NCBI GenBank assembly: GCA_008828725.1
Contig: MEHQ01002326.1
Coordinates: 48,739 to 112,738 of the forward strand
Length of the DNA: 64,000 nt
Source: Saccharina japonica
Lineage: Eukaryota; Sar; Phaeophyceae; Laminariales; Laminariaceae
Direction of reading: 5' to 3'
The notes below the pieces were generated by a model. It saw nothing but the letters and a program-made list of their open reading frames with translations, had not been told where the DNA came from and did no database searches. The position numbers and the translations under genes are program-made. Positions 24,301 through 35,803 of the stretch are shown in pieces. The number at the start of each line of letters is the position of its first letter. Position 1 is the stretch's first letter.

Positions 24301-26763
24301 AATAGCTGGTGCTGTGCTGCACGGCAGACGGCATGCGGGGGAGGGTTAAAGCGTGGAGACATACTTTTACACGCACTATTGTTAGGTGGTGTGCGAGCAA
24401 TCCGTGATGATCAGGGATCGTACAGCCGGAGATCCCCCACGAGCGATGAGCGTCGTGTCAGCGCTTAGGACGCTTCGGTGGTGGATGCAGGTAGCTGGCG
24501 ACAGTTGGAGTGTGGGGCGGGTCCGTTTTACCAGGAAGGGTTTAGTTATCTTGAAGTTACAGGAGACGACGTCCGTGGCCCCCGGGAAGGGAGAAGGGAG
24601 AAGGGTGCGGAAATCGTCATTCCGTCGGGTTCTTCGGTGAACCTTAGTGGTTGCATACCTTCTCCTAATTAAGTGGCAGGTGTCCACAGAGTTTGGATTT
24701 TCGCCCACAACCTTCCGGGCCTGATCCGCTCGAACGAAACCCAGCCCTCCGTTCACTGGTGCAGGCGTTCCAACATGCCAACACCCTCCCCCTCCCCCGC
24801 CCCCCACCCTTGTTTCTCTTCCCCCCAGCTGGCAGTAGCGCTCATGGTCATGGGCATGGTACTGACGTATAATTACGAGGAAAAGCCGCCTGTATCTGTA
24901 CTTGCGTTGATGACGCTATACGTTTCCTTGACGGCTACGAAGGGAGTGCTCAACGGGGAGATGCTTGCCGGCGATATGGAGGTAGGCTTCGATCATGCGC
25001 ACAGGGTACGATTTTTCGTGCATGCTGCCCCTGGCGACTGCTCGTCTCTGCGTGGTTCGCTTATCGTACGAGAGACACCTATAAATATATTTTTTAATTT
25101 TTTTTTTTTTTCAATTTTATCCCTTTTTGTTCCTGTTCCCTCCTATTCGGAACTTAGGTCCGGGGTCACATAGTAGGCTCTTCTCCCCCCTCCTCACGAT
25201 GGCAAATGCCTTTCGTTTTTTTATCGCCAGGAAGGTCCAGCGCTTTCTTCCCTCGTCGACTCGCGTCGAATTGTTCACGTTTTCTGTCTGCTCGTTTGAT
25301 GTTTGTTATCCGCACGGCGTGATCATCGTGGGTGCTCTTGCGTGTAAGAAGTACCGCCCTGCGCGAAAATCGCGGGCGTCGTTGGTTTATCGCGCCTCGG
25401 GCAGGAGCGGAGTGTGTTCCCAACAATCGACCCCCTAAATGGCGTTATTATCACGGTGACTAACTGCTGCCTCTCCGGCACCCACATGCCCTGCTTGTGG
25501 TCCGTGACCCTCGCGTGTAATAAAACTGCCGCACATCAGATGTCGCCAGTACAGCTGGTGAGAAGAATAGCGCCGCTCGGGCTAGCTCAGTCGCTGTTCT
25601 CGGCGTTCGCTTCCGGGGAAGTGACGGAGCTAGTCCATAATTCGGCCTCCCTTGGCCGGATTTTGGGTGAAGCGGCGGTGTTGGAGCCGGTTTCCCTCGC
25701 GCTACATCTGTGCCTCCTGCAGGCGACTAAGGTCACCTCGCCATTGACGATCAGCATCACGTTTGTCGTCTATACGGTGTGTGCGCGTGTTTGCCTCGAA
25801 GAGGTTGAAGTGTGGATAGGGCGTTGAAGGGGGGGGGGGGGGGGGGGGGGAGGTGGACGCAGGCACTTTCGGCTCGCTCGCTTACTAGAGACCGCGCTTG
25901 CAGCAGCGGTGACTTTAGCAATGCCTTCCTTGAGAGGAGAGGGTTGTGGTTTTCCTGGCGCGCCGGTGTTTCTCCCTGTGGCTTGTCGCGATTATACCAA
26001 ATATTATATAGACAGGACAGGGCGACTATGGCAAAAGTCAGGGGCGCAACCGGAACGTTCCTTTGAACCGGCTTCCGTGTTGGCGGTAGAGCGATCGTAA
26101 CGGCGCTTGGGCGCCGCTCGCTGCCCCCCTACTTCGCCCTTGGCACCCACCAACGCCTCGAGCGCGGTCCGGCGCTCAAATTTATCTCTCTATTGTGTTT
26201 TTTGCGTGTATTGCCTATATAGTGAGACTTAACGCCAAGAGCCCGCGCTTCAGTCGCTACACGTGCTGAAACGCTCTCGTACGTAGTTTCCGAGTGTTCG
26301 CTCGATCACCTTTGTCCTCCATGAACCACCCCCACCAACAACGACCCCAAACGCCGCCCACCACTACGCCCATGCCACCTATTATGGTATCGCACGCCGA
26401 TCACACCCCAACCCTCAGGTTCTGAGCGCAGGGTTCGATGAAGCCAGGTACGCCCCTGCTTCCGTCGTCCGTGTGTTGGGCTTCGTCGTAGTGGTTGCAG
26501 CCACCATCTGCTACGCCGTGCTGAGCGTCGCCGAGCGTTTACGCCCGTTGAGACAGGCACCCGACCCCTCCCCCTCAACGGAGCTGAGAGGACGCGCAAT
26601 TGAGGGGGGTGTGGCCGACGCGGGAGATGACATGAGTTTACCGTTACTCGAGGCGAAAGTGCAGAGCACAGCAAGCCAGCAAGATGGCGCAGCCTGCACG
26701 GCGGAACGCGGGCGACAACAGACACCGGCTGAGGAGGAATCGCTGACGAGGCGGTACGAGTAG
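18396..26763 (+). CDS. Triose-phosphate/nucleotide-sugar-transporter-like DMT-superfamily protein, 6 exons, 397 aa
   Basis: Exons: 18396-18584, 20239-20427, 22853-22933, 24829-24981, 25540-25776, 26419-26763 (TAG). Every intron is GT-AG and every junction is phase 0, giving 63+63+27+51+79+114 codons. Two adjacent ATGs start the frame (18396, 18399). The protein is hydrophobic with about 8-10 predicted membrane segments. Features resembling the TPT domain are an AVLSLAPA..FFGKTFS segment (exon 3), a GxxL..NGEML segment at the end of exon 4, MSPVQLVRRIAPL at the start of exon 5, and KVTSPLTISI near its end; the last helix (exon 6) is followed by a hydrophilic tail of about 75 residues. The family normally exchanges phosphosugars or nucleotide sugars for phosphate or nucleotide in plastid or Golgi membranes. 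Substrate and location cannot be read here. A decayed paralogue lies head-to-head at 306-9216, which supports the exon model. The family call is by eye and moderately sure. Confidence 0.75.
18843..19166. mobile_element. R8 MITE in transporter intron 1
   Basis: TAGAGCTGTG at the left and CGACTCGCAGCTCTA at the right are inverted. The interior has GTCGGCAAGTCGCCCGAC, AGGCGAGCGAAGCGAGCC and CGAGGGGGGCCCGCCC blocks, shared in reverse with 27363-27694. Confidence 0.7.
19600..19760. repeat. Two R3 copies in inverted orientation
   Basis: A reverse copy (CAGCTGTGAGTGAGATCAAG.. at 19600-19672) abuts a forward copy (CACGCACCTTGCAAAAATGA.. at 19680-19740). The reverse copy reads MSFDEILDLT, the forward one MSFEQILDLT. 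The pair lies in transporter intron 1 and could fold into a hairpin. Confidence 0.75.
19986..20108 (+). repeat. R1 right-end fragment with oligo-C tail
   Basis: Matches only the right end of R1 (TGTCTGCCTGGTCGG to GACATGAGTACACCCCCC). Lies in intron 1 of the plus-strand transporter, just after a separate C-run (19956-19974). Confidence 0.75.
21830..21938. mobile_element. R4 MITE in transporter intron 2
   Basis: GACACCACAGTAAATAGGA, ACCTACGATATGTACACACG, and a right end CGGTCCTGTTTACTATGGTC. A left-end fragment of the same family lies at 18722-18745 in intron 1. Confidence 0.7.
22013..22265. mobile_element. R6 MITE in transporter intron 2
   Basis: GCATGCTACGATAGAGGTGC at the left and AGTGCTACCTCTACCGTAGC at the right are inverted. 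The interior shares ATTTTGGAGGAACATAAAA and GGAGCCCGATAGTTCAGAAAA-like blocks with the copy at 7096. Confidence 0.7.
23803..23990 (-). repeat. R1 right-end fragments, reverse
   Basis: Reverse copies of the R1 right end: the CATGCATGACATGAGTAC block appears as GTACTCAT..GCATGGCCGT, twice, followed by CGACCAGGCAGACATT. Lies in intron 3 of the plus-strand transporter gene. Confidence 0.7.
24030..24215 (-). repeat. R1 right-end fragments, reverse
   Basis: Second reverse group in transporter intron 3: GTGTACTCATGCCATACATG, GATCCCTACAATGCCGGGACG-like sequence, CGACCAGGCAGACATTGC and GCGCGAAGCGCCGTG. Same block order as 23803-23990. Confidence 0.7.
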
Positions 26764-26851
26764 TGATTGCCGCTTAATTTTCTTACAGTTGTTTTGCGGC
26801 TCGCTCCCTGTCGGATACCACCCCCCGTTTTTTGTTTTGTTTTAACCGTCA

Positions 26852-27256
26852 CCATGGCGGGCGGTCGACTTAGATCAGGTTTGCGGGGTGGAGAACCTTA
26901 TCTCCGCGCAAGGGGAATGATCGTACCACGTAGTGTTTATGATAAGGCACCCGTGAAGAAGTTACATAGTAGTAAAGCCACTGCTGTCTCTAGAAGTGGC
27001 CGCACCAGAAAACACACCTAGTAATTCGACGCTGTCACCCATAAGCAAGAAAGTCCGCCCAACAAGCGGTTCTTAGTAGAATTGAGCCCACGCTCATGCG
27101 ACTCGCCCAACACCTCACGGCGCTTCGCGCTTGGTGCAAGTAATGTCTGTCTAGTCGGTAAAAAACAGACGTGCTCCGTCCGGGCATTGTAGGGATGCGA
27201 GGGTGTATGGTCATAGGACTGCGGCCATGCATGACATGCGGCTAACGAGTACACAC
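26852..27256 (+). repeat. R1 dispersed repeat, truncated at its left end
   Basis: Begins within the GGCGGTCGACTTAGATCA block about 90 bp after the transporter stop codon and runs to GCATGACATGCGGCTAACGAGTACAC. Block order matches the copies at 3687 and 58117. The oligo-C tail is replaced by ACACGCGGCGG. Confidence 0.8.
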
Positions 27257-27362
27257 GCGGCGGCGAAACAAGAAGGGGATAAGAATAGCAAAGAAATCTA
27301 TGTAACCATATAGTATCATGCAAACAACGTAATGAGCGCCCAACTGTTGGAGGTCTCTATTA

Positions 27363-27694
27363 GGTAGAGTTGTGAGTCACCAACTAGTTATTAGTCGGAT
27401 TAATAGTCATTAGTAGTCGTTTGCTGGAGGTGTCGACTGTCCGACTCATTGGGTGTGCATACTCATAATAGAAATAACTGTTCAATGCGAGGTACAGTTT
27501 TTCTTTTTTGGGCGGGCCCCCCTCGGCAAGGGGGGGCGGTGAATTCGGCTCGCTTCGCCCGCCTGACTTGAATCGGCAAGTCGGTTGGCCGTCAGCTGGC
27601 TTTGCCAGCCGACTTACCGACTAAATTTAGATAGTTGGGTTAGGGGACCTACCGATTATACTTAGTCGTGAAATCCTACCCACTCCCAGCTCTA
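27363..27694. mobile_element. R8 MITE, opposite orientation
   Basis: GTAGAGTTGTGAGTCACCAA at the left and CTCCCAGCTCTAT at the right. GGGCGGGCCCCCCTCGG, GGCTCGCTTCGCCCGCCTGA and CGGCAAGTCGG are reverse complements of blocks in 18843-19166. It lies in the intergenic region downstream of the transporter. Confidence 0.7.
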
Positions 27695-27699
27695 TGATT

Positions 27700-27790
27700 A
27701 GGCGTAGGAACGGTGCTCCATCTCGAAAAGGATGCGTGGTCAATGGTCAAATGACTATAAGGCGAGCAACAAAAGAGTACCCCCCCCCCG
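27700..27790 (+). repeat. R2 repeat with oligo-C tail
   Basis: Contains GTAGGAACGGTGCTCCATCTCG, then GGATGCGTGGTCAATGG and GCAACAAAAGAGTAC followed by a C-run (27780-27788). Sits next to the right end of the R8 element at 27363-27694. The first block also occurs at 133-160. Confidence 0.75.
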
Positions 27791-30239
27791 TGAACTGCTG
27801 AAGAACCTGTGAAACAGTTGGAAACCGCTCGTGTCCATGGTTGATGAGGACGGCACCGGGAAGTAATTCGCTGATAGGGAAAAGAGGAAGAGAGAGCTTC
27901 CTGAAACGAAGAAACAGGGCTTGGCGCAGAACTGGTCCGATTGTGAACTGCAAGAAATACTCGTAATTCATTACTTGATTCGGGGAGAACGCGATCGTTT
28001 TTTCTACTATATTGTATTTTGTTTTTGTTTGCCACTGCCGTGTGTTAAGCAGGGGTATTAACTTCCGTCCGTACCGTTCGGAATCTGAGAGTAATATAAT
28101 GACACTGGGACAACAAGGGGTGGATTATAAGGAACTGATGCCGGTGACTATTAATAGTGTTATTGTCTCATTTTTTTTGTGTGTTTTGCGTACTGTTTGT
28201 AGCTTGTATCCCGCTTCCTATCTTCTTCTCCCGCTCTCCTTCTGTGTGCATACTTTTATTCTTGGCCTCGTTCCCACAAATGGTATTGCAGTACCGATTT
28301 TATGTGTTCCTATTCATAGCCCCTCGTACGTAAATCGTTCTTGTTTATGCCTTCCTCCTTTCATGTTCTTCTTCATTCCCCACTACGTACGTACGTGTTC
28401 TACAGTGTCGACTGGGTGCGTTATGCTGAAAAAACAGTTTAGTAATGCCTGTCTTGTCTATCCATCTGTCTACCCGATAAAATCGCACGCCACAGGGAGA
28501 GGTGACTGACGTACGCACGCGTGTTTTCCCCTCAAACTACCCGGAACGATTGACGCCCGAACCGCAGCAGGCATCGATATCCGACGCCCACATCATCAGC
28601 GGCCTGTGTGCCAACTCTCAGCCAACTCTCAGCTTCTCGGGTGCCGTGTGCCGATACCAACCCAAAGACCCCCGTTTTGCGGAACACCCCGATTTTCAAG
28701 CCTTTTTTTCGTGTATAGCCCAAGCCAATTATTTTCTAAAAAATCATCATCACTCGCACGTATTCTCGCACGCACAGAGTCGGCCCCACGAGGTAGCCTG
28801 AATGACTCGGAAAAAACAGGTGGTTGGTTTCGCATTGGGATCTGTCAGTGTACCGCTTCCGTTGAACTGCAACGAAATAAATGCCGATTTGCGAGAGGTC
28901 TTTTCTTTTTCAAGTATCCTCATGGATCTCTGTGGATCAGTACAGAGTTACAACTGTAGTAGTTGTGATGTTCGTTTGATGAACGTCGGCTCCTCGGAGA
29001 TTTCAGCCAACAACCCGGGCAAGACTTTACATGTTCCAATGCGCCTTGAAATACTTGGAGTCATCAGGGATAGTTTAGGACGAACAGAACGTGTTTTAAT
29101 ATTTTTATTGTAATAATGTAATATTTATAAATGAAGTGTTCTGCGTGCATTTCATTTTAAGGCAGCGCCAATTAACGGTAGTGGCGGAATCTTCCCTAGT
29201 ACATTTATTTTTGGACTTGGTTGGGCGGTTGGATGAGCGAGTTGGCAGAATATTTCTGGACAGAGAGGTATATGACGGTGCCATCAAAGAAACACGCAGG
29301 AGAGCAGCAGCGGTACGGCAGCAGCACTCACGCCGGACCGTCGGCCCACACACTACCTTCTAGAGCCTCCATTCTCTCAGGCTGTCGTAGTATTGCGTCT
29401 GTACAGTAGCAGTGTAAGCAGCGTTGTCTATCGTCTACAGCGTGGCTGCGTGTTGTGCACCCAAACGTCGCTCTGCTTGAAAACTCTTACTACTGTCATC
29501 GTACTCGCAGTAGTACTAGATTGAGCGTCTTCCTACCGGTGCAGGTCAGTCAGTGCGTCAGCACAAACGTTACAGCTCCCTCCCCGCCCGTTGCTCCCTC
29601 TCGCCGTAACGCTCCTCCAATAAAAAGAAAGGACGCTCGACGGCCGTAAGCCGTTTGTTGTGTGTATACGACTACATACAGTAGACTCGAAGAGTTGTTT
29701 GGTGTATGTTCGACGCGTGATCGTCAGGGGACACCCGGTGTGCATCCCCGGATTTGCGTTCATATAGTAGAATGTACGTACATACTACGGCACGCCAAGC
29801 AGAGCGGCGTCAGGTTGTTGGGGGCGGAGCAATTCAGCGCGCTGTCATATCGCAAAACGTACGTATACAACAGCAAATTCTTCCTAACATGATATAATAC
29901 GACTCTCTTAACAGGTAGTATTTCGGCAATATATATAGATTATGATGTGTGTGATATAATACCGGATGTAGGCACAGATGCGTCAAAAAAATAATGCTTC
30001 GAATGAGGTTGCTGTTCAGTCAAATTGCGTGGATCAAAACACAAGCCACCCCCAGAAGTTGAGATGTGGCCCAGGCCAAGCGCCTGCGTGTGCTGACTGT
30101 CGGTACTCTTGGCCATACATAAAGGAGTTAAAACCGTCCGGGATCTACAACTCATCAACATTAATAATTTGAACAGAGTCATGCCTGGCAGGTACTGTAA
30201 TGATTGATTGTAAACAGACGGAGGACAACCGTGGTACTA

Positions 30240-30333
30240 ACCATGGCATGCCACGGCAAGCCTCGTGGCAATGTCCACGGCAAGACCCACGGCGAGTGTC
30301 ACGGCAAGTGTCGTGGCATGACCCGCGGCAAAC
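30240..30333 (+). repeat. Short CACGGCAAG minisatellite
   Basis: Degenerate 11-12-bp units such as CCACGGCAAGAC and TCACGGCAAGTG. Reminiscent in unit length of the 16855-17180 array. Confidence 0.6.
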
Positions 30334-30569
30334 AAGTAATAGGCACTATTTTTGCTTATCTCAATAAACTGGGGAACAACCAGTTCTCGGTGATGCTCGA
30401 ACTCACTGAGCTCGAACTCGTCTTTTTTTGCTTTTAAACTTCTTGTATTTGTTGGTGTTGCTGATCAGATCTGAGTTGATCGCAGATTTTGCGCGAGCGA
30501 GTGATTTCAAAGCTATTGTCGTCATAATAGCCGCGTGTAAGGCACGGTGGGTTGTGACCGATATTATAC

Positions 30570-30694
30570 CCCGCTAGGTGCAATAAGCCCGAGCAGGGGC
30601 CCGATCGCACCAAAAAAATGGATGAATGACAGTAACACGCTCTTTCCGAAAGGGGCGCCAATAACAGCATCATACGTAAGGAAGGCGGCGAAAC
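30570..30694 (-). CDS. Orphan exon-like stretch encoding a hydrophobic segment
   Basis: On the minus strand a pyrimidine-rich tract (30765-30705) leads to an AACTAG acceptor. It is followed by an open stretch of 41 codons containing FAAFLTYDAVIGAPFGKSV and FFGAIGPLLGLIAPSG, and then a GTATAA donor. The layout resembles internal exons of the two transporter genes and the peptide would form one or two membrane helices. I could not link it to a start, a stop or other exons, and no family is recognised. It may be a relic of another transporter copy or chance. Confidence 0.25.
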
Positions 30695-31099
30695 CTAGTT
30701 GGCCGCGGTAGAGGGGGGGGGAAGAGGGGGGGAGGGTGGCCAAAACATAGTAGTATAGGCAATTATAGAACACTCAGTAATATACATGAGTGCTGTCGTT
30801 CTTTCTACTCAACATCAGTGCACCTAGAGTCCGTCCTGATGCTTCTTACCCTGGAGAGATACCAAGGTACAAGTTATCATGTGGTCACAGACTGAGACAA
30901 AACAAAAACCAGCACAAAACCAATAAAATAGTTGAGCCAGATTTGAGCTACGAATAAATATCAAACCCTTTCCAGCTTTTCTTGGGGGGAGGGGGCGCAA
31001 GCGCCAACCCGTACTTTTACACCGCCCGTCACCATCATCACGATCTCCTTCGAGACAGCACGATTAACTCCTTCGCAGTCAGTTGCTCCTGTTCCAATG

Positions 31100-31815
31100 T
31101 ATGAGAGTATATTCTTAGATCTCAAAACCGCCTCGATCAAGAAAATTGACCCCTTTTCTCAAAGCCAATTCTTGACACATTCTCTCAATCCAGCAGGTCC
31201 CTTCCTACGTACGTACGTCGCAAGAGTTTATACTCTTACGAAGGTTTTCCGTCTGCACTAAATCTCAAACCACTCAACAAGAAAATTGACCGTTTTTTTC
31301 TTGAAGCCAATTCTTGGAACACGTTTTCTCAAACCAGCTCAGACCACTCATAAAAGAAAATCCCGTTTTCTTGAAGCCAATTCTCAAGACACATTATGGT
31401 CTCCCGCGGGACCCCCCGTGGCACCTCGTGGGCTTCCGTGGCATCCAACGTAGGAACCTACGGCCGTCTGCGAGATCCCATCAGGGATCCCGGGCGACCC
31501 CGTGGGATCCCATGGGAAGAATCGTCTACATTACCACCGTGGGAATTATCTCAATCCAGCGGTTTCCAAAGAGTTTATTATCGGGTCTTAGAACACCTTT
31601 TCTCAATCCATCGCCGACCACTCACTGGAAAATTGAACCCCTTTTGTTGAAGCCAATTCTTAAAGGCACATTATCTCAATCCAGCGGTTTCCAAAGACGA
31701 GTTTACTCTCAGGTTTTCCGTGTGTACTTAAATCTCAAACCACTCGAGAAAATGGACACTTTCTTTCTTGAAGCCAATCCTTGAGACCACGTTTTCTCAA
31801 TCCAGTGCCGACTAA
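31100..31815 (+). repeat. Degenerate ~110-140-bp tandem array
   Basis: Blocks AAATCTCAAACCACTC, GAAAATTGACC, TTGAAGCCAATTCTT and TTTTCTCAATCCAGC recur in order 4-5 times. A GC-rich CGTGGCATCC stretch (31393-31530) interrupts one unit. Intergenic, no gene seen. Confidence 0.7.
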
Positions 31816-34800
31816 GCACGGCTCACGAAACAATCGCCAGAATCAGCGGATATACGTGCTTGCATATATACTTAATCAATACTCGTTCGTCACCTTTTGA
31901 CCCGTTTACGTAGCGCGCACTACTTTTCCTGCTGTTTCTGCTATTATACCGTCGACTGGATATATTATGCTGTAGCGACGGGGGAGGAGTGTACTCAGCA
32001 ACCCGCGATGATCGACCAGAAACCGCTCGGGCTCCCGAGAGAACCGTCAACCCTCAAAAATGCATACCACATCGTACAGAAATATGTAATGATAAATTGT
32101 CCCTGTAAAATAATAAGGTGTGACACAAATACATATGGTAATGATAGTACTGTAAGGTACTGTATGTACGTAGTATTAGTAATAGCCCAGCAAGCGAAAA
32201 AATATCGCACATCTTGCACCTTATGGTATCTGCCAACGAATCAACAAACAAAATAAGCGAAACGTCGGCACATCGTGCGCCTTACTATGGTGGTATCTGC
32301 TAAAAATAAACTCAAGCAACACGCCGTACAAATTGCGCCTTTTGGTATATGCTACGAAAGAAAGAAAAGCAACACCCACTCATCATCCACCCTCGGCTCC
32401 TCCAATGTTACGATATAATGTGCGTGTGTATAATCAAAACCAGCAGGGCATCAACAAAGTCCCGAAGACAAAGAACGATCGCGGTATTTAGCTTTCGAGC
32501 ACGCCATGGGAGAGCGAGCGCGTGAACCAACTGTGACCACTTCGAGTAGTAGCCAGCCGCCGCACCGCGTTTGCTGAAGCCATCGGCCAGCGCAACAAAC
32601 CGCATGCCTTTTGCTCAAGCTTTGGATGGCCAAAAAAAAATATTTATATGTATATATACGAGCAAAATACCAATAAAAAAACGCCCCCAAAACTAAACAA
32701 AAACTAGGAAGAACAAACCGACCGATAATCCACAACAACTATAACGAACACACCGAAAACGAACATACATGAATGAAGGAATTAATGGGTGATCGAGAAC
32801 GTGGGCAAGCAAAAGACTACTTGCTACGCCCGTCCCTTTTTTTTGCTTACTACGTACATTAAAAAGATGGTGCGTCTTCTCAAGATTATGCTTTTTCGAC
32901 TCAAAAGCGCAGGCAGTACACACAGTGCAGTGGAGTGAACTGTAGTGGCAATCGGCTTGGGCTACGTATGGCATCCGCACCCCATTCCCCTCGGAGCCAC
33001 ATGCATGCAGGTTCGCACTCAGGCATATAATACATGCACGCACGCACACACACGCGGTGAGCGCCAAAATCCTGCTTTGAAACAAAACCGAGAAAAAAAA
33101 AAGAGAAATAGAGAATCACAGCTAAAGCAACTCAAAGACATGTCTCTCTCGTATTCGCATGTTTCGCTGACTAATACCATTAAATACCTCCAGAAAATCC
33201 AGAAAAATCTGAAAAAGAAGGAATAAAAAAACACAAGTCAGAGGCGCCGGACACGAAAAGCGACCACCGAACGAACGAGAGGACGAACGGCAGAAAAAAA
33301 ACTTTTGATACACGCAAAACAAAGGCGACATCGGTGGTGCCTACACAACACTGGGTGACCCCATCCCCCCTTTCCACCCACAAGGGCTATTGCACTCGAT
33401 CACGCCGCAAGACGCCCCGTTCTTCCCTCAACGAACAAGCCTTTCATGAAAGAAGCGTAGCACCAAAAGTCAGGTCAAATCAGGCAACTCAGAAAGCTTT
33501 TTTCGGCCGATCGCATTTTGTTTTTTGTCAGAACGCTTTCCGTCGGTTTCATCCGGGTACACGACGAAAACAAAAAAAACATGTTCTTTTTCTTTCTCTC
33601 TCTTTCTCCCTCTATCTCTCTCTCTCTCTCCCTTCTCTCTCTCTCGTTCGATGAGTAGACAAAACAAGAGCCCAAGAGGCGGCAAGAGCGGGGGAGGGGG
33701 CGAGAGAAGCGTCCGTAACAACAGTGCCGAGCATCGGGAGCGAAACCTCGCAGTGCAACTACTAATACTCCGGTAGTGTGTACGTAACATTTTGCTAGCA
33801 AAAAAAAAGAAAAAAAAAGAAGAAAAAAAACATGAGGAAACAAAGAAGCAAAAAAAAAAACTGCCGAGCTCAACAACAAGCTTGCCTTGGAAGCAAAACC
33901 AGAGATACCAAGGGAGGCGCTAGCAACTTATGGGACTCAAAAACAAACTGTCCAGCGAAGAAGCTCCACGGAAAACCAAACGCACCTCGCATCGCGACAC
34001 ACCAACTTTGAGGGAAGGAGGAAAGGCAAGTCCACAAGATGGGATCCACACGAGAAACTCCTAACAAAAAGGAGGAAAGTATACATATCAAAAGTAGTCG
34101 AGAAAAAAAAAATAAGAAAATAAGATAAACCCACCACGACCAACAGGACACACAAAAAAAAAAAAAAACACCGAAAACAAAAATCTAGCAGCGAGAGGAC
34201 GAATTTTTTGGTGACGTCGCTGGCACGACCAAGGTCGAATTCCCGAGCTCTTCTCAAGTCACCCCCGTCCGCTCCTACACGCCACACGGCAAAAAAAGCC
34301 GGCACATATATACGGTCAAGACACTAACCAAACCGTTGTTCTTAAAAAAAACACACACACAGACACACACATGCATGGTACAGCCAGCACCCGTAGTAGC
34401 GCAAACGATACCTACCGCGTTACGTAGGATATATAAGTATTTTGTCACAGCAAGGAGACCCAAGAAAACAAAAACAAGTTACAGCAGAGAGCCAGGGGAG
34501 GGGGGGGAGAAGGGGTGGGGGGAATGGACGAAAAATATCGAAAGGTACACCAAAAAACGAAAAACGACTAAAAAATCACTCAAAAGAGAGACAAAAGACA
34601 GAGAGAAGCTCCAAAATTCAAAATTCGAAAGTTTTTTTCCTTCCATGAAAATAAGAAAGGCGAGCAGCCCGGCTCAACACGTCGGCTACTTTTTCCCGGT
34701 CCCCTCCAAGAGTTTTGCCTTCCGTTGGCTTTCTCAGCAGACACAACCGTTACCGTACCGCCTACGTACGCACCCGCAAACAAGCAGGGGTTTCCATGCA

Positions 34801-35803
34801 TCCCTACCATACCATATAACGCTCACCCGCATATATGCCGGGGTTCCTATGCTTTCCTCCCCCCCCCCCCCTTCCCATCCACCTGTGCAGGGGTTTCCAT
34901 ACCCTTGCACCCTCTACCGTAACGTCCATCTGCATGTGTGCCAGGGTTCCTATCCCTTCACTCCCCCGTTTTCCTAAAACAATTCCACCAAATTTCTCGG
35001 CAGAGCAGCCGGCAAGGTAAGCCCTACCCGGCAGAACTGACAAACCCCGGCGTGTACCAACCCAAGAAAAAACGGACCCCACACATTTTGTTCAAAACTT
35101 GGCAATCGCAAATCGCGTCGCAACAAAACACTCAAATTCTCTCTTTCGCTATCCCCCTAAGACGTATGAAGACCCAAGACCAAAGACACCAATCGCGTTG
35201 CTACCAAACACTCAAAACTATGTTCTCGTTATGATACCCCCTATAAGACAATACAGGCCGTGCATGTGTGGGGGGGGGCGCGGGGGGTGGGGGGGGGGGG
35301 GGGGAGGGCAGGTCGGGGCCCGTCAACGCATATTACTATGCAAACCTTCGCAAGCAAGGAACAAAACAACAAAAATGCTATTCTCCAACGGACCCTGTAC
35401 CGACCCAACCCGACCCAAATAAAAAACCGACCCGATACCGAACAGAACCGACCCAAACGCTTCCGAACCAAACCAAACCAAACCCAACCTACTGAACAGA
35501 ACCAAATAGGACAAAATACTACGCACGCAACCCCTTTGGAACTCCTTGCAAAGGCATCTTTAGTACAGTATACTGGTATACTCTGGAGTACCCGCGACCA
35601 AAACCTGAATAGTTTGGTAATACCCGGGTACATTTCCGGGTTGTAATACCCGGGTACATACCCGGGTGCACCCAGAGGGGGTATCCTACCAAAACCTGAC
35701 TTTAGGTTGGTAATACCCGGGGGGTAGATGCCATAGGTTTCAACACAATCGAAGGCGTTTATGAGCCGGTTAGAATCGATCAAAACCACACCATTTTAAC
35801 GTT
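31816..35803. other. Intergenic stretch downstream of the epimerase gene
   Basis: AT/A-rich with many A-runs, a CT-rich run (33590-33650), and G-runs (35271-35305). CGACCCAACC-like words occur at 35400-35500. No coding feature found. Confidence 0.4.

Larger units (their letters stand above)
28010..31100. other. Intergenic stretch, mostly unassigned
   Basis: Apart from the orphan exon-like piece (30570-30694) and the small CACGGCAAG array I see only short frames (28012-28509, 28502-28801, 28802-29113) without recognisable domains or consistent splice signals. Confidence 0.4.

Noticed and set aside
28502..29113. Two adjacent frames of about 100 codons
   Set aside because: No recognisable domain, no repeat structure or splice context; kept as unassigned.
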